From NCBI GenBank assembly GCA_017453125.1, contig JAFTKS010000001.1:58639-122638 (forward strand): 64,000 nucleotides of DNA. Reading direction: 5' to 3'. The notes under the pieces are model-generated. The model searched no databases. It was given only the letters and a program-made list of their open reading frames with translations, and had not been told where the DNA came from. A program made the position numbers and the translations under genes. Below, piece after piece: positions 1 to 8,578 of this stretch; the stretch's first letter is position 1, and each line of letters starts with the position of its first letter. The DNA is from Clostridia bacterium. Lineage in GTDB: Bacteria > Bacillota > Clostridia > Christensenellales > UBA1242.

Positions 1-288
1 AGAAATCTCTGGAGTTCTTATCTGACCAGTTATATCTGTGCCATTTACAATTACTTTCTGTTCTCCGTTATTCAATTTAAGCTCTAGTTTTAATCCTGAC
101 AAACTAGCAACAACTCCCGCCTCATCATCAACTGCAATACCTTGACTAAACATATACCAAGCAACACCTCTATACATTGCTCCAGTATCAACATAAACGT
201 AACCCAACCTGCTTGCTAGAGACTTTGCAATCGTTGTTTTTCCACTTCCACTTGGACCATCTAAAGTAATGTTAATATTCTTTCCCAC
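1..288 (-). CDS. cmk: Cytidylate kinase, N-terminal part (cut by window edge)
   Basis: Phosphorylates CMP/dCMP with ATP in cytosolic pyrimidine nucleotide metabolism. The 96 visible codons begin MGKNINITLDGPSGSGKTT, giving a P-loop at residues 10-18, then a VDTGAMYRG stretch, the usual CMP-kinase signature after the P-loop. The start is a GTG at 286-288, preceded by AAAGGA about ten bases upstream; no ATG lies nearby. The C-terminal half continues left of the window. It is divergent from the helicase gene to its right. The family call is firm; only the full length cannot be judged. Confidence 0.93.
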   Translation of the reverse strand, partial: MGKNINITLDGPSGSGKTTIAKSLASRLGYVYVDTGAMYRGVAWYMFSQGIAVDDEAGVVASLSGLKLELKLNNGEQKVIVNGTDITGQIRTPEIS

Positions 289-374
289 TTAATACTATTC
301 CTTTTTTGTTCTTATTATTTTATTACATTTTAACACAACCCTCATTCTTCTCCAAACAAATTCATCAAATCTTT

Positions 375-390
375 TCAAACAAATGTTTGA
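375..390. repeat. Perfect 16-bp palindrome TCAAACA-AA-TGTTTGA
   Basis: A perfect inverted repeat (7-bp arms, AA centre) in the 214-bp divergent region between cmk and the helicase gene. Its position upstream of both genes suits an operator, but no cognate regulator is adjacent. That role is inferred. Confidence 0.4.
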
Positions 391-432
391 TAAGGACACA
401 CAACCAGACTTGAAAAACTTTCAAAATATCAA

Positions 433-461
433 TTGAAATATTAAACAAAAATTATTATTTA
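433..461 (+). promoter_or_regulatory. Candidate promoter of the helicase-nuclease gene
   Basis: TTGAAA (433-438), a 17-bp spacer and TATTTA (456-461) lie 42 bp before the ATG. The gene has an AAAGGA ribosome site close to its start. Match to consensus is moderate. Confidence 0.4.
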
Positions 462-502
462 TGTTAAACTTTTAAATAGAATGAAAAGCAAAGGAAATAT
501 AT

Positions 503-3500
503 ATGACTCAAAACGAATTATATTCTCAATTAGTTAGTCTTAGAACTAGTCTCAAAAAACAATTTTCAACAAATGGTAGAGCACCAAGTATTTGTACTGA
601 CGAGGCTTTGATGGAACTAGCCTCCCACCCTCCTAGACAAAAAGAGGAACTCAAATATATCGAAGGCTTGGGCGACACATTTGTAGAAAAATATGGCGAT
701 TATTTTATGCCATTATTTATAGAGTTCTATAATAATTCCGCATATTCAAAAAAGATGCCAGAAAAAACTCGAGAAACCCTCAAAATCCTTGAAAATCGTC
801 TTGTAAATATTAGCAAGAAAAATAGACTTCTATATATGAGCAGACTACAATCAAAGACCGCAATGGATTTGTATGACAAAGACGCCGAATACAACAAAAA
901 AGTTCTCAGTCTAATTATGGGTAGTTGTAGCCAAATTACCTTGTGTCAGATGGGCATTCGAGACAATTGGCAAGGAGACGAAAAACGTTTCAAAAAAGCA
1001 CTTCAATTAATTCGTGAGGTTTCCAAAGAACAAAGAGAATCTGGTCAATATGATTTGTATATAGGATATCCTTATGTAATAGGAAAAACATTCGGAGAAG
1101 ACTTCCCAATAAGAGCACCTCTTGTTTTATTCCCAGTTACTTTTGAAAAACACCCAGATAGAATCATTCTTAAAAGAAACAAAGAAAAAGATATTCTCTT
1201 CAACAACAATCTAGTACTGACTCAAAACAAGTTCCTTGGCAAAGCAAACGAAATCCCTCAAGCCATAATGGAAGAATTCAATAAACAAACTTTCATAATG
1301 GATACAATTAATTATTACAAAGAACACGAAATCAATATCCAAGGCAATCTTTCTCAATTAGAAAAATTTGAAGAAATGCCCTTGAGTGAATTCCCCGATT
1401 TCAAAGATGGAGAATATCACATTTCAAACAATGCTATTCTTGGCAGATTTTCCATATACAATTCTGCACTTCAAAAAGACTACCGCTCACTCATTTCTTC
1501 TAACACAATCAGCAATCTTGTAGATGAATTGTTGTGCGACTTTGACAACAGAGAAGAAAACAACTCAGAACCGCAACAAGCACAATTAGGAGAATTCTCC
1601 GAGCAAGACATAACTTACATCAACGACCTTAATTCTTCTCAAGAAAATGTAATTCGTAGCATTGATACTACAACAAAGTTAGTTGTCCAAGGACCTCCTG
1701 GAACGGGCAAGTCCCAAACAATAACTTCCCTCATTGCAGATGCTGTAACAAAAGGCAAAAATGTACTGATGGTATCACAGAAAAAAGCTGCCCTTGATGT
1801 AATATATTCAAGACTTGGAAACTTATCAAATTTTGCAATTCTTCTTTCAGATATGAAAGACAAAAATTCTTTCTACAAACAACTATATAATATGTTTGCT
1901 TGTGACAAAGAATCTAAGTACAATCATTCTCAATTCCAAAATATATCGGGAGATATAGATAGTGATATTGGCAAATGTTATTTCATTGGCGAGAAACTTA
2001 AAAACCAAAAATTAAACAACTCAAGCGTACTTGAACTTTATGCAGATAATGAGTTTAATTATTGGGTTGATGCACAAAACCCTCAAGAGATAGATATATA
2101 CTTTGAAAGCACACCAAAAGAACTACTCAAACTAGACTATTCAACAATCAAAAATATCCGAGAAAAATTTCTCGACGACCAACTTCTAAAGTTGACTATG
2201 ACCAACTTAGAACTCACCCAACTTTATCCTTGGCTCAAAGACATCAAAACCGACCTAAAACAATACGATAGAAATGCTATGGTCAGAGATTGTGAAAACT
2301 TTGCAAACAACCAAGAAGAATACTTGAAAAAATCTTTCTGGGCAAAACTTTTTGGAAAAGGAAAACGCAAAAAAGAACTAAATCAAATATTCTCAAATTA
2401 TTTTGACAGCTCTCGTCACAAAAAAGATATATTCAATAATCCTCAGAAACTCACTGAAGGTATTGAAAATATTGATGAGTATTCTTCCACCATTCACGCA
2501 GTTGCCAATTTTAATAACGACGAAAAGAAATTTGCAAAAGCACTCTTCGATATCCACACAGCTACAGAACAAAGCCCTATATCCATAAGCGACAAACTTT
2601 CCGACTTTATCATATTCTGTTTGCTTTCAGACTTTGAATCAGAAAACAAAGGACTGATGAATAATATAGAAGACTTCAACAAAATGGTAGACAGCGTTTG
2701 TCAAAACATCTCGGATAAAAAAGACCTATCAAAAGCACGACTAAAAAATACCTTTTCTGAAAACTTTTATGGCGAACTTCTCACCAGCAAAAGATATCTA
2801 GAAATTTGTCGACAAATTCAAAGCCAAAGAAAATGGAGTATTGAGAAGTTTATGAACAAATTCTCATTCGAACTCCTTCGCGGAATAAAAGTTTGGATTA
2901 TGACCCCTGAAACCGTATCAGAAACACTACCGCTCGAAAATGGACTTTTTGACCTTTTAATATTTGATGAAGCATCTCAAATATATATCGAAAAAGGCAT
3001 TCCATCAATCGAACGAGCAAAGAAAGTTGTCATCGCAGGTGACCACAAGCAATTACGTCCATCGAGTCTTGGATTTGGTAGAATCAATGTCGATGACGAG
3101 AGTATAGAGGAAGACGAGGAATTTGCTCCAGCCCTTGAAGAAGAAAGTCTTCTCGACCTTGCTAGATTCAAATACCCGTCAGTTCTTCTCAATTATCATT
3201 ACAGAGCAAAATACGAAGAACTTATCAACTTCTCCAATTACGCTTTTTATGACGGACTTCTCAACGTATCTCCAAATGTAGACACCCCAGAAAAACCACC
3301 TATTGAAGTAATAAAAATTGATGGTGCTTTATGGGAAAATAGATGCAATAAAAAAGAGGCACTAAAAGTTGTATCTGTTATCAAGAAATTCCTAACCGAA
3401 AGAAAGAACAAAGAAACAATTGGAATCATTACATTCAACGTTAATCAAAGAGACGCAATACTAGACGAACTCGACAGAGAATGTCTAAGAGACCAAGAAT

Positions 3501-4240
3501 TTGCCTCTCTATACAAAACCGAACTTGAAAGAAAAGACAACGGCGAAGACATAGGTCTATTTGTCAAAAATATCGAAAACGTTCAAGGTGATGAGAGAGA
3601 CCACATAATCTTCTCAATCGGATATGCAAAAAATATTGATGGCAAAGTTGTGAGAAACTTCGGCTGGCTCAATCAACAAGGTGGAGAAAATCGACTTAAT
3701 GTTGCAATATCTAGAGCAAAAAGAAAAATTACAATTGTGTCTTCCATTTTTCCAGAAGAACTAGATGTGGACGACTTGAAAAATGAAGGGCCAAAACTAT
3801 TCAAAAAATATCTCGAATATGCAACTGCAATTAGCAACAAAGACACCCTTACCGCAGTCGCTATCTTAAATAGCCTAACAAGCACCCAACAAGATTCTGA
3901 AATTATCAAAGAATCGGATACCCTTGCAATTCAAATCAAAAAAGCATTAGAGGAAAAAGGTGTTTATGTAGAAACCAATGTTGGCCTTGGCAATTACAAA
4001 CTAGACCTTGCAATCAAAAATTCAAATCAATCCAAATATATTCTTGGTATTGAATTGGATAGCAAACTATACGCAACCAACTACTCTACAAGAGAAAGAG
4101 ATATATTCCGAAAGAATTACTTTGAATGCAGAGGCTGGAACATATATAGACTATGGAGTTGCAATTGGTGGAGACATCGCGAACAAGAAATCGAAAACAT
4201 TTTGAATATCCTAAAGTCTATTGAAAAAACACAAATATAA
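503..4240 (+). CDS. HRDC-DUF4011-SF1 helicase with C-terminal nuclease domain
   Basis: A 1245-residue multidomain protein. Residues about 4-75 look like an HRDC nucleic-acid-binding domain. Residues about 85-300 are a DUF4011-type region (TRETLKILENRLVNISKKNR). A superfamily-1 helicase core of COG1112 type follows: motif I GPPGTGKS at 397-404, motif II DEAS at 822-825, motif III GDHKQLRPS, motif V NVQGDERD and motif VI LNVAISRAK. The last ~90 residues resemble the Vsr/MTES_1575 PD-(D/E)xK nuclease, with D1168 and E1184-x-D1186 as candidate catalytic residues and a WNIYRLWSCNWW tail. COG1112 helicases occur in antiphage systems such as Mokosh; a defence role here is inference. It stands alone between terminators, so it may work as a single protein. 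Confidence 0.85.
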   Translation: MTQNELYSQLVSLRTSLKKQFSTNGRAPSICTDEALMELASHPPRQKEELKYIEGLGDTFVEKYGDYFMPLFIEFYNNSAYSKKMPEKTRETLKILENRLVNISKKNRLLYMSRLQSKTAMDLYDKDAEYNKKVLSLIMGSCSQITLCQMGIRDNWQGDEKRFKKALQLIREVSKEQRESGQYDLYIGYPYVIGKTFGEDFPIRAPLVLFPVTFEKHPDRIILKRNKEKDILFNNNLVLTQNKFLGKANEIPQAIMEEFNKQTFIMDTINYYKEHEINIQGNLSQLEKFEEMPLSEFPDFKDGEYHISNNAILGRFSIYNSALQKDYRSLISSNTISNLVDELLCDFDNREENNSEPQQAQLGEFSEQDITYINDLNSSQENVIRSIDTTTKLVVQGPPGTGKSQTITSLIADAVTKGKNVLMVSQKKAALDVIYSRLGNLSNFAILLSDMKDKNSFYKQLYNMFACDKESKYNHSQFQNISGDIDSDIGKCYFIGEKLKNQKLNNSSVLELYADNEFNYWVDAQNPQEIDIYFESTPKELLKLDYSTIKNIREKFLDDQLLKLTMTNLELTQLYPWLKDIKTDLKQYDRNAMVRDCENFANNQEEYLKKSFWAKLFGKGKRKKELNQIFSNYFDSSRHKKDIFNNPQKLTEGIENIDEYSSTIHAVANFNNDEKKFAKALFDIHTATEQSPISISDKLSDFIIFCLLSDFESENKGLMNNIEDFNKMVDSVCQNISDKKDLSKARLKNTFSENFYGELLTSKRYLEICRQIQSQRKWSIEKFMNKFSFELLRGIKVWIMTPETVSETLPLENGLFDLLIFDEASQIYIEKGIPSIERAKKVVIAGDHKQLRPSSLGFGRINVDDESIEEDEEFAPALEEESLLDLARFKYPSVLLNYHYRAKYEELINFSNYAFYDGLLNVSPNVDTPEKPPIEVIKIDGALWENRCNKKEALKVVSVIKKFLTERKNKETIGIITFNVNQRDAILDELDRECLRDQEFASLYKTELERKDNGEDIGLFVKNIENVQGDERDHIIFSIGYAKNIDGKVVRNFGWLNQQGGENRLNVAISRAKRKITIVSSIFPEELDVDDLKNEGPKLFKKYLEYATAISNKDTLTAVAILNSLTSTQQDSEIIKESDTLAIQIKKALEEKGVYVETNVGLGNYKLDLAIKNSNQSKYILGIELDSKLYATNYSTRERDIFRKNYFECRGWNIYRLWSCNWWRHREQEIENILNILKSIEKTQI

Positions 4241-4288
4241 TATTTGTTAGTGCAAAAGCATACAAAAATAAAATTTAATAATATCATC

Positions 4289-4324
4289 AAAAAAAGTTAA
4301 GAAGTGATTCTTAACTTTTTTTCA
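4289..4324. terminator. Bidirectional intrinsic terminator
   Basis: A perfect stem AAAAAAGTTAAGAA / TTCTTAACTTTTTT with loop GTGA lies between the converging helicase gene and the minus-strand gene at 4332-5282. A- and T-runs on both sides make it usable in both directions. Confidence 0.85.
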
Positions 4325-4331
4325 TTCTTAA

Positions 4332-5282
4332 TCAAAGCATCTCAGGCGTATTTTCCTTAATGGCAACCAATTCTCTATATAAATTATACATATTTCTGCC
4401 ACACGACTCTCCAGCAACTTTTGCTTGCAAACTCTCTGCCATAAACAAAGACATTGCATAACTAAGTAGCATTGATGTCATATCTGCATTTTCATTGTCA
4501 GTAATACTTCTCCATTTTGTAGTTCTATCTATTACTTTAACGTGATGATCGCCCCACATTCCTTGAAAATCAAACCCCGATGACAACACATCAATTGCCT
4601 CACTAAAACGTTGCTCTTTGGGACTAACTTCTTCTAGCATAATCTCCAAGCCATTCATTCCCCTTCCAGCATATAATCTTTCAAACATCTTCTTTGTTGA
4701 AATTGTTTCATCTTGGCCACTATAAGCCCTAACAGTAGGCACAAGTACACTATCTGTAAGAGGTGCATAAGACACGTGACTCATACAAGACAAAACCTTC
4801 ATCATATCCCCAACAGAAATCCCCATATTCTTCCATTCTGAAATCAATACACACAACATATTATGCAAAACTTTAGCGCCATAGCAATAAGTGAAAAAGT
4901 TTATATTTGAGAATCTCTTTGCCATTGCCTGCACATCCAAAACCTTGCCTTTCTCGTCATAGCAAAGAGGCAACAACAACTTTCTTACCATTGGAGCTAT
5001 ATCTTCTTCATAAGACAATTGAGCCTCTTCTATCTCCTTTGTTTTTTGACCATATGACACACCAATAATTTGAAAGTTGGAATTCTCTTCTAGTCCATTT
5101 ACACCCATCATTCTCTCAGCAATTTTACAAAGCCCATTTGCCTGCCTCAAAGTAATATCGCCATTTCCACCAAGAACTATCAGCGTTGGATTTTCCAAGA
5201 CAATATCTTCAATATTAAGTTTTTTACAATTGTTCAGAGTATTCTTCTGTCTCTTGCAATATTCAATTTGCCTGTATCTCAC
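4332..5282 (-). CDS. Hypothetical protein with alpha/beta-hydrolase-like pattern
   Basis: A 316-residue cytosolic protein I do not recognise. It has no signal peptide or membrane segment. The start is GTG, chosen because AGGAGG lies four bases upstream and the next Met is far inside. Predicted strands TLIVLGG (residues ~33-39) and FQIIGVSYG are followed by NINFFTYCYGAKVLHN, which resembles a nucleophile elbow with Cys instead of Ser, and a later GDHHVKV could supply a His. This hydrolase-like reading is weak inference. It lies between the helicase-nuclease and Fic genes with its own promoter and the shared terminator, so it is a single-gene unit. Confidence 0.6.
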   Translation of the reverse strand: MRYRQIEYCKRQKNTLNNCKKLNIEDIVLENPTLIVLGGNGDITLRQANGLCKIAERMMGVNGLEENSNFQIIGVSYGQKTKEIEEAQLSYEEDIAPMVRKLLLPLCYDEKGKVLDVQAMAKRFSNINFFTYCYGAKVLHNMLCVLISEWKNMGISVGDMMKVLSCMSHVSYAPLTDSVLVPTVRAYSGQDETISTKKMFERLYAGRGMNGLEIMLEEVSPKEQRFSEAIDVLSSGFDFQGMWGDHHVKVIDRTTKWRSITDNENADMTSMLLSYAMSLFMAESLQAKVAGESCGRNMYNLYRELVAIKENTPEML

Positions 5283-5305
5283 AACGCCTCCTAATTTTCA
5301 TTTAT

Positions 5306-5334
5306 AATATATATTATAATCCTATCCTTGTCAA
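5306..5334 (-). promoter_or_regulatory. Promoter of the 4332-5282 gene
   Basis: On the minus strand TTGACA (5334-5329), a 17-bp spacer and TATATT (5311-5306) precede the GTG start by about 24 bases. The -35 is perfect. Confidence 0.7.
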
Positions 5335-5376
5335 CCCCCAATTATCTCCAAACCTCTTCTAAAAAACAAAACCATA

Positions 5377-5405
5377 TTGACAAACGACTAAATATATGAA
5401 ATAAT
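5377..5405 (+). promoter_or_regulatory. Candidate promoter of the Fic gene
   Basis: TTGACA (5377-5382), 17-bp spacer, then AATAAT (5400-5405), 35 bp before the ATG at 5440. It is divergent from the promoter of the neighbouring minus-strand gene, 43 bp away. Confidence 0.5.
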
Positions 5406-5439
5406 ATTTGTATAACGAATTTGAAAAAAGGATTTATTT

Positions 5440-6624
5440 ATGGTAGAAACTTCAGAAGATTTACATAAAGACATTGACCTTACCAACGAAAGCCTCATTA
5501 CAGAACTTGCTTTCCAGTTAGTATTAGATAGCGAAGAGTCTGAGGATTTTGGTTTTGACCTTCATTATATCAATACACAACACGCTCCAAGTGTTACACA
5601 CATAAACAAAGAAGTAATTCTTGAATTTTTGGAATCTCCAGAAACTAGAGTATTCGTTAGAATGAACCCAAAGACCGAGCAACCTCAATTAGTTGCAACC
5701 AATCTAATTAGCAAAGAATCAGTAATTATCGAAGGTCTTGCAGGGCACTATCTAACCCTTCTAGAAGTCGTAGACAAAGCCGAGAAACTCAGAGACTCTC
5801 TCAAAAAAGGCAAAACAAAAAAGCCACTACTTTCTCACGAGTTTATCCAAAAAATCAACCTATCTATTCAACCACGCAAAGCAGGAGAGGCAGGCATTGG
5901 CGAATATAGAAGATTAGATTTCTTAGGCAACCCTATCAAAGTTTGTATCGGACGTAATGTCGATGGAAAACTAGTACCAGTCAAGTCTCTACAATTAGTA
6001 GATGGCTTAGATGTTGAGAAAGAAATGAAGAAACTTATCGATTGGGTCAATTCAGATAAATTTGCAGAGATGTGCGACAAGGATATATATATCGCCATCG
6101 CAGAATTCCACGCTAGATATATCAAAATCCACCCATTCAGAGATGGCAACGGAAGAACAGCAAGACTTCTAACAAATTACCTTCTACTTAGCCAAGGAAA
6201 GCAAATTGTAACTATTCCAATTGAGGACAAAGAAGAATATAATAACGCACTCAATTTTGCTAATGTAACAACATTGAAAGAAGGTGCCGACGAATTAGAC
6301 AAACTAGACAAGTATATAATGGAGAAATATTCCAAACTGCCAAAGAAAGCACTCATAGACTACATTACAAAAGGCACCAAGAGTCAGAGCGTTAGCAGAG
6401 ACGAAATAATTGCTCAAATGGAATCATATAGAACAGAAAATCAATATAAATTCCTAGGTCAATTTTTCAAAAATCACCAAGTACCACAAAATGCCAAAAA
6501 GGTAACAAAACAAATTCTAAACGATTATGGCAGAAGAAGTATTGACCTGTTCGTATCACAAGGCACACCAAAAGCCAGCCTAAGCCCAAGCTTTATCCAA
6601 GAAGAAGATTTAACAATAGATTAA
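5440..6624 (+). CDS. Fic-domain protein with N-terminal inhibitory motif
   Basis: A 394-residue Fic/DOC family protein, expected to transfer AMP or another nucleotide-derived group from a nucleotide to hydroxyl side chains of target proteins. The complete catalytic motif HPFRDGNGRTAR spans residues 231-242, with catalytic H231 and phosphate-binding residues intact. Upstream, S94-V-I-I-E98-G99 matches the (S/T)xxxE(G/N) inhibitory motif, placed N-terminal to the Fic core as in class II self-inhibited Fic proteins. About 130 C-terminal residues are unassigned. AAAGGA precedes the ATG. No antitoxin partner gene is adjacent, fitting self-inhibition. Target and physiological role cannot be read from sequence. 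Confidence 0.88.
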   Translation: MVETSEDLHKDIDLTNESLITELAFQLVLDSEESEDFGFDLHYINTQHAPSVTHINKEVILEFLESPETRVFVRMNPKTEQPQLVATNLISKESVIIEGLAGHYLTLLEVVDKAEKLRDSLKKGKTKKPLLSHEFIQKINLSIQPRKAGEAGIGEYRRLDFLGNPIKVCIGRNVDGKLVPVKSLQLVDGLDVEKEMKKLIDWVNSDKFAEMCDKDIYIAIAEFHARYIKIHPFRDGNGRTARLLTNYLLLSQGKQIVTIPIEDKEEYNNALNFANVTTLKEGADELDKLDKYIMEKYSKLPKKALIDYITKGTKSQSVSRDEIIAQMESYRTENQYKFLGQFFKNHQVPQNAKKVTKQILNDYGRRSIDLFVSQGTPKASLSPSFIQEEDLTID

Positions 6625-6660
6625 TTCTATCAAAAACATCAATCTATGGTTTATATAATA

Positions 6661-6700
6661 AAAAAAGAGTGGAGACAAGTATTTAATCTCCACTCTTTTT
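6661..6700. terminator. Intrinsic terminator after the Fic gene
   Basis: Stem AAAAAGAGTGGAGA / TCTCCACTCTTTTT with an 11-nt loop, then a T-run. It is symmetrical enough to act from both strands. Confidence 0.85.
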
Positions 6701-6798
6701 ATAATAACCCCATTTAAAAACTCAATATATTTCTTGTATTTTATTGATTTATTAATAAAAACATTATATAATTACAAAAACAAATATAGAGGTAAATT

Positions 6799-7476
6799 AT
6801 GAGTTATCCAGAATTATTTGACCATATTGTTTATGGAAAAAAACACGTTAAAACTATTGACGAAAACAACATCGATCAGGTTATTTGCGACATATATAAC
6901 ATTGAACCAATTTACAAAAAACTACCTGGACAAGATGGCAGAAAGTTCTTTACGCCAGAAGAATATGACCAAATTTTCAAACAAAAACTTAGCAAAGGTG
7001 CTTTCAAAGAACAATTACTTTCAGGAACCCTTAAAGGTATAAATCGTAGCATTCAAGCAAAGTCTGTTTTATTATCTAATAGACGAAATTGCTATAATAT
7101 TGTTTTAAAAAGAATCCTCTTAGGTGATCGTCTACAACAAGAAACTTTTAATATAAGTTATGAAATGGGATCAATCGAATTAGATGCTTATTCTATGCTT
7201 ATGGGAAAACTTCCACAAAATTATAATAAAGCCAACATATTACTAAATAACTTTTTAGAACTTAACAATATTACAGAAATCAAAGCAAATAGAATCGGAC
7301 TAAAAATCAACAACCAAAGTTATGAATTTGATTCACAGCAACTAAACAATTTGCTAGATAAAGCATTACAGGAAAACAAATCTTTAACAGAACTCATTAT
7401 CGAGGAAAGCAAAACATTACCAGAACAAACCCTTGAAGATGACGATGTCAATGATTCAGATCCTGAAGGAATGTAA
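6799..7476 (+). CDS. Hypothetical cytosolic protein
   Basis: A 225-residue protein I do not recognise. It is hydrophilic, mostly predicted helical, with no signal peptide or membrane segment, and ends in an acidic tail (LEDDDVNDSDPEGM). AGAGG lies seven bases before the ATG. It is a single-gene unit bounded by terminators at 6661-6700 and 7501-7536. Its neighbours are a Fic protein and lipoproteins, and nothing in the context fixes a function. Confidence 0.6.
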   Translation: MSYPELFDHIVYGKKHVKTIDENNIDQVICDIYNIEPIYKKLPGQDGRKFFTPEEYDQIFKQKLSKGAFKEQLLSGTLKGINRSIQAKSVLLSNRRNCYNIVLKRILLGDRLQQETFNISYEMGSIELDAYSMLMGKLPQNYNKANILLNNFLELNNITEIKANRIGLKINNQSYEFDSQQLNNLLDKALQENKSLTELIIEESKTLPEQTLEDDDVNDSDPEGM

Positions 7477-7500
7477 TTAAAAAACACAAAAACCTTATAA

Positions 7501-7536
7501 AAAATATCCACCAGATAGACTGGTGGATATTTTTTG
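7501..7536. terminator. Intrinsic terminator
   Basis: Stem AAATATCCACCAG / CTGGTGGATATTT with a 5-nt loop, followed by Ts. It ends the 6799-7476 gene. Confidence 0.85.
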
Positions 7537-7621
7537 CATCATTATTTGAATTTTAAAATACATAATCACACACTTTGAGTAAAGTTGAGCAAAAAATATG
7601 TGTATTTATGAATACTTAATA

Positions 7622-8401
7622 TTAGTTACTATTTGCTTGAATCAAAGCCAATACACCACTTTCTTCCAGTATTCCATATTCAAAAGTATAATCAAGAGTT
7701 GTTATATAATTTTCATCTCCATCATCGGCTAATAATTCTGATGTCACCTTTATCAAATATCCATCTTTATTAATTTCGGCAAAATTCAAAACTTCTTCAT
7801 TTTCAGTTTGACTAAAATAAGTTATACAATAATTACCATTCTCCAAATTTGAATAATTAACAATATTATCTAATTCTATCTCGCCTTTTGCAAAAAAATA
7901 AAATCCAAATTTATTTACATTTGTTATGTAATTTTGAGTATTCGTGCATTGTTCCCCTTTTACCACTGTCACAACATCATTTAAACCCTCTGAATATATT
8001 ATATCCGTAACAGTTCCATCACCTTTAGCGGTATAAAAATAATGTTTACCATTGCTATCTTTGAAATAATTTATATTAAATTTCATTCCAAAATAACCAT
8101 CAGTCGCATCCCAGTCCGTTACCACGTTAATTTTTAAATTATCAAAAATATCTTGAGCATTAGTACCCAATCTTTTAATTGCCAAACGCAATAGACCAAA
8201 AGCGCTTTCTTTATCTAGCTTTTCATTACTTTCTTTTAATAAATCCAAAGACTCGTCCATAAAAGTATCGCTATTCTCTACCACTGACATAATTTTATCT
8301 CTTTGAGACTCTGTCAACTTAACAGAACAACCTGTCATTGCACCCATTCCTACAAGCCCAAGACATGCCCCTGCCAAAATTTTTTTGGTTTTGTTTTTCA
8401 T
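7622..8401 (-). CDS. Lipoprotein of unknown function with poly-G promoter
   Basis: A 259-residue secreted lipoprotein. The signal peptide has a basic n-region (MKNKTKK), a hydrophobic core and lipobox AMTGC, with the modified Cys at residue 25. The mature part begins with a helix-rich region (ESQRDKIMSVVENSDTFMDE) and continues with beta-rich sequence lacking a family I can name. The first 25 residues are identical to those of the lipoprotein at 8579-9484, and both share the DKIM...ENxDxFM pattern just after the lipobox, so the two are diverged tandem duplicates. AAAGGAGAAA precedes the ATG. A ten-G run lies within its promoter spacer, suggesting switchable expression. Confidence 0.75.
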   Translation of the reverse strand: MKNKTKKILAGACLGLVGMGAMTGCSVKLTESQRDKIMSVVENSDTFMDESLDLLKESNEKLDKESAFGLLRLAIKRLGTNAQDIFDNLKINVVTDWDATDGYFGMKFNINYFKDSNGKHYFYTAKGDGTVTDIIYSEGLNDVVTVVKGEQCTNTQNYITNVNKFGFYFFAKGEIELDNIVNYSNLENGNYCITYFSQTENEEVLNFAEINKDGYLIKVTSELLADDGDENYITTLDYTFEYGILEESGVLALIQANSN

Positions 8402-8450
8402 TCTAATTTCTCCTTTACTTAGTGTCTCAAATGTACACTTCTTCTATTTT

Positions 8451-8481
8451 AGAATACCCCCCCCCCGATGACTTTTGTCAA
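8451..8481 (-). promoter_or_regulatory. Promoter with a homopolymeric G tract in its spacer
   Basis: Minus strand: TTGACA (8481-8476), a 19-bp spacer whose last ten bases are G (8466-8457), then TATTCT (8456-8451). The optimal spacer is about 17 bp, so the assembled length is 2 bp too long. A better -10, TAAAAT at 8451-8446, would give a 24-bp spacer. Slippage in the tract would change promoter strength. Confidence 0.65.
8457..8466. repeat. Homopolymer of ten C (G on the minus strand)
   Basis: A run of exactly ten C in otherwise A+T-rich intergenic DNA. It is the longest G/C homopolymer I noticed in the window and lies between the -35 and -10 of the lipoprotein promoter. Confidence 0.95.
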
Positions 8482-8526
8482 GAAAAAGTTAATACAAAAA
8501 CTTCTAGTTAATTTTACATATAAACA

Positions 8527-8550
8527 AAAAACGACTCCTAAGAGTCGTTT
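8527..8550 (-). terminator. Intrinsic terminator of the 8579-9484 lipoprotein
   Basis: Stem AAAACGACTC / GAGTCGTTTT with loop CTAA, located 28 bp beyond the stop of the upstream lipoprotein gene and followed on the minus strand by Ts. It separates the two paralogues into independent transcripts. Confidence 0.85.
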
Positions 8551-8578
8551 TCTAAAAATACATTATCTTGACTACAAA

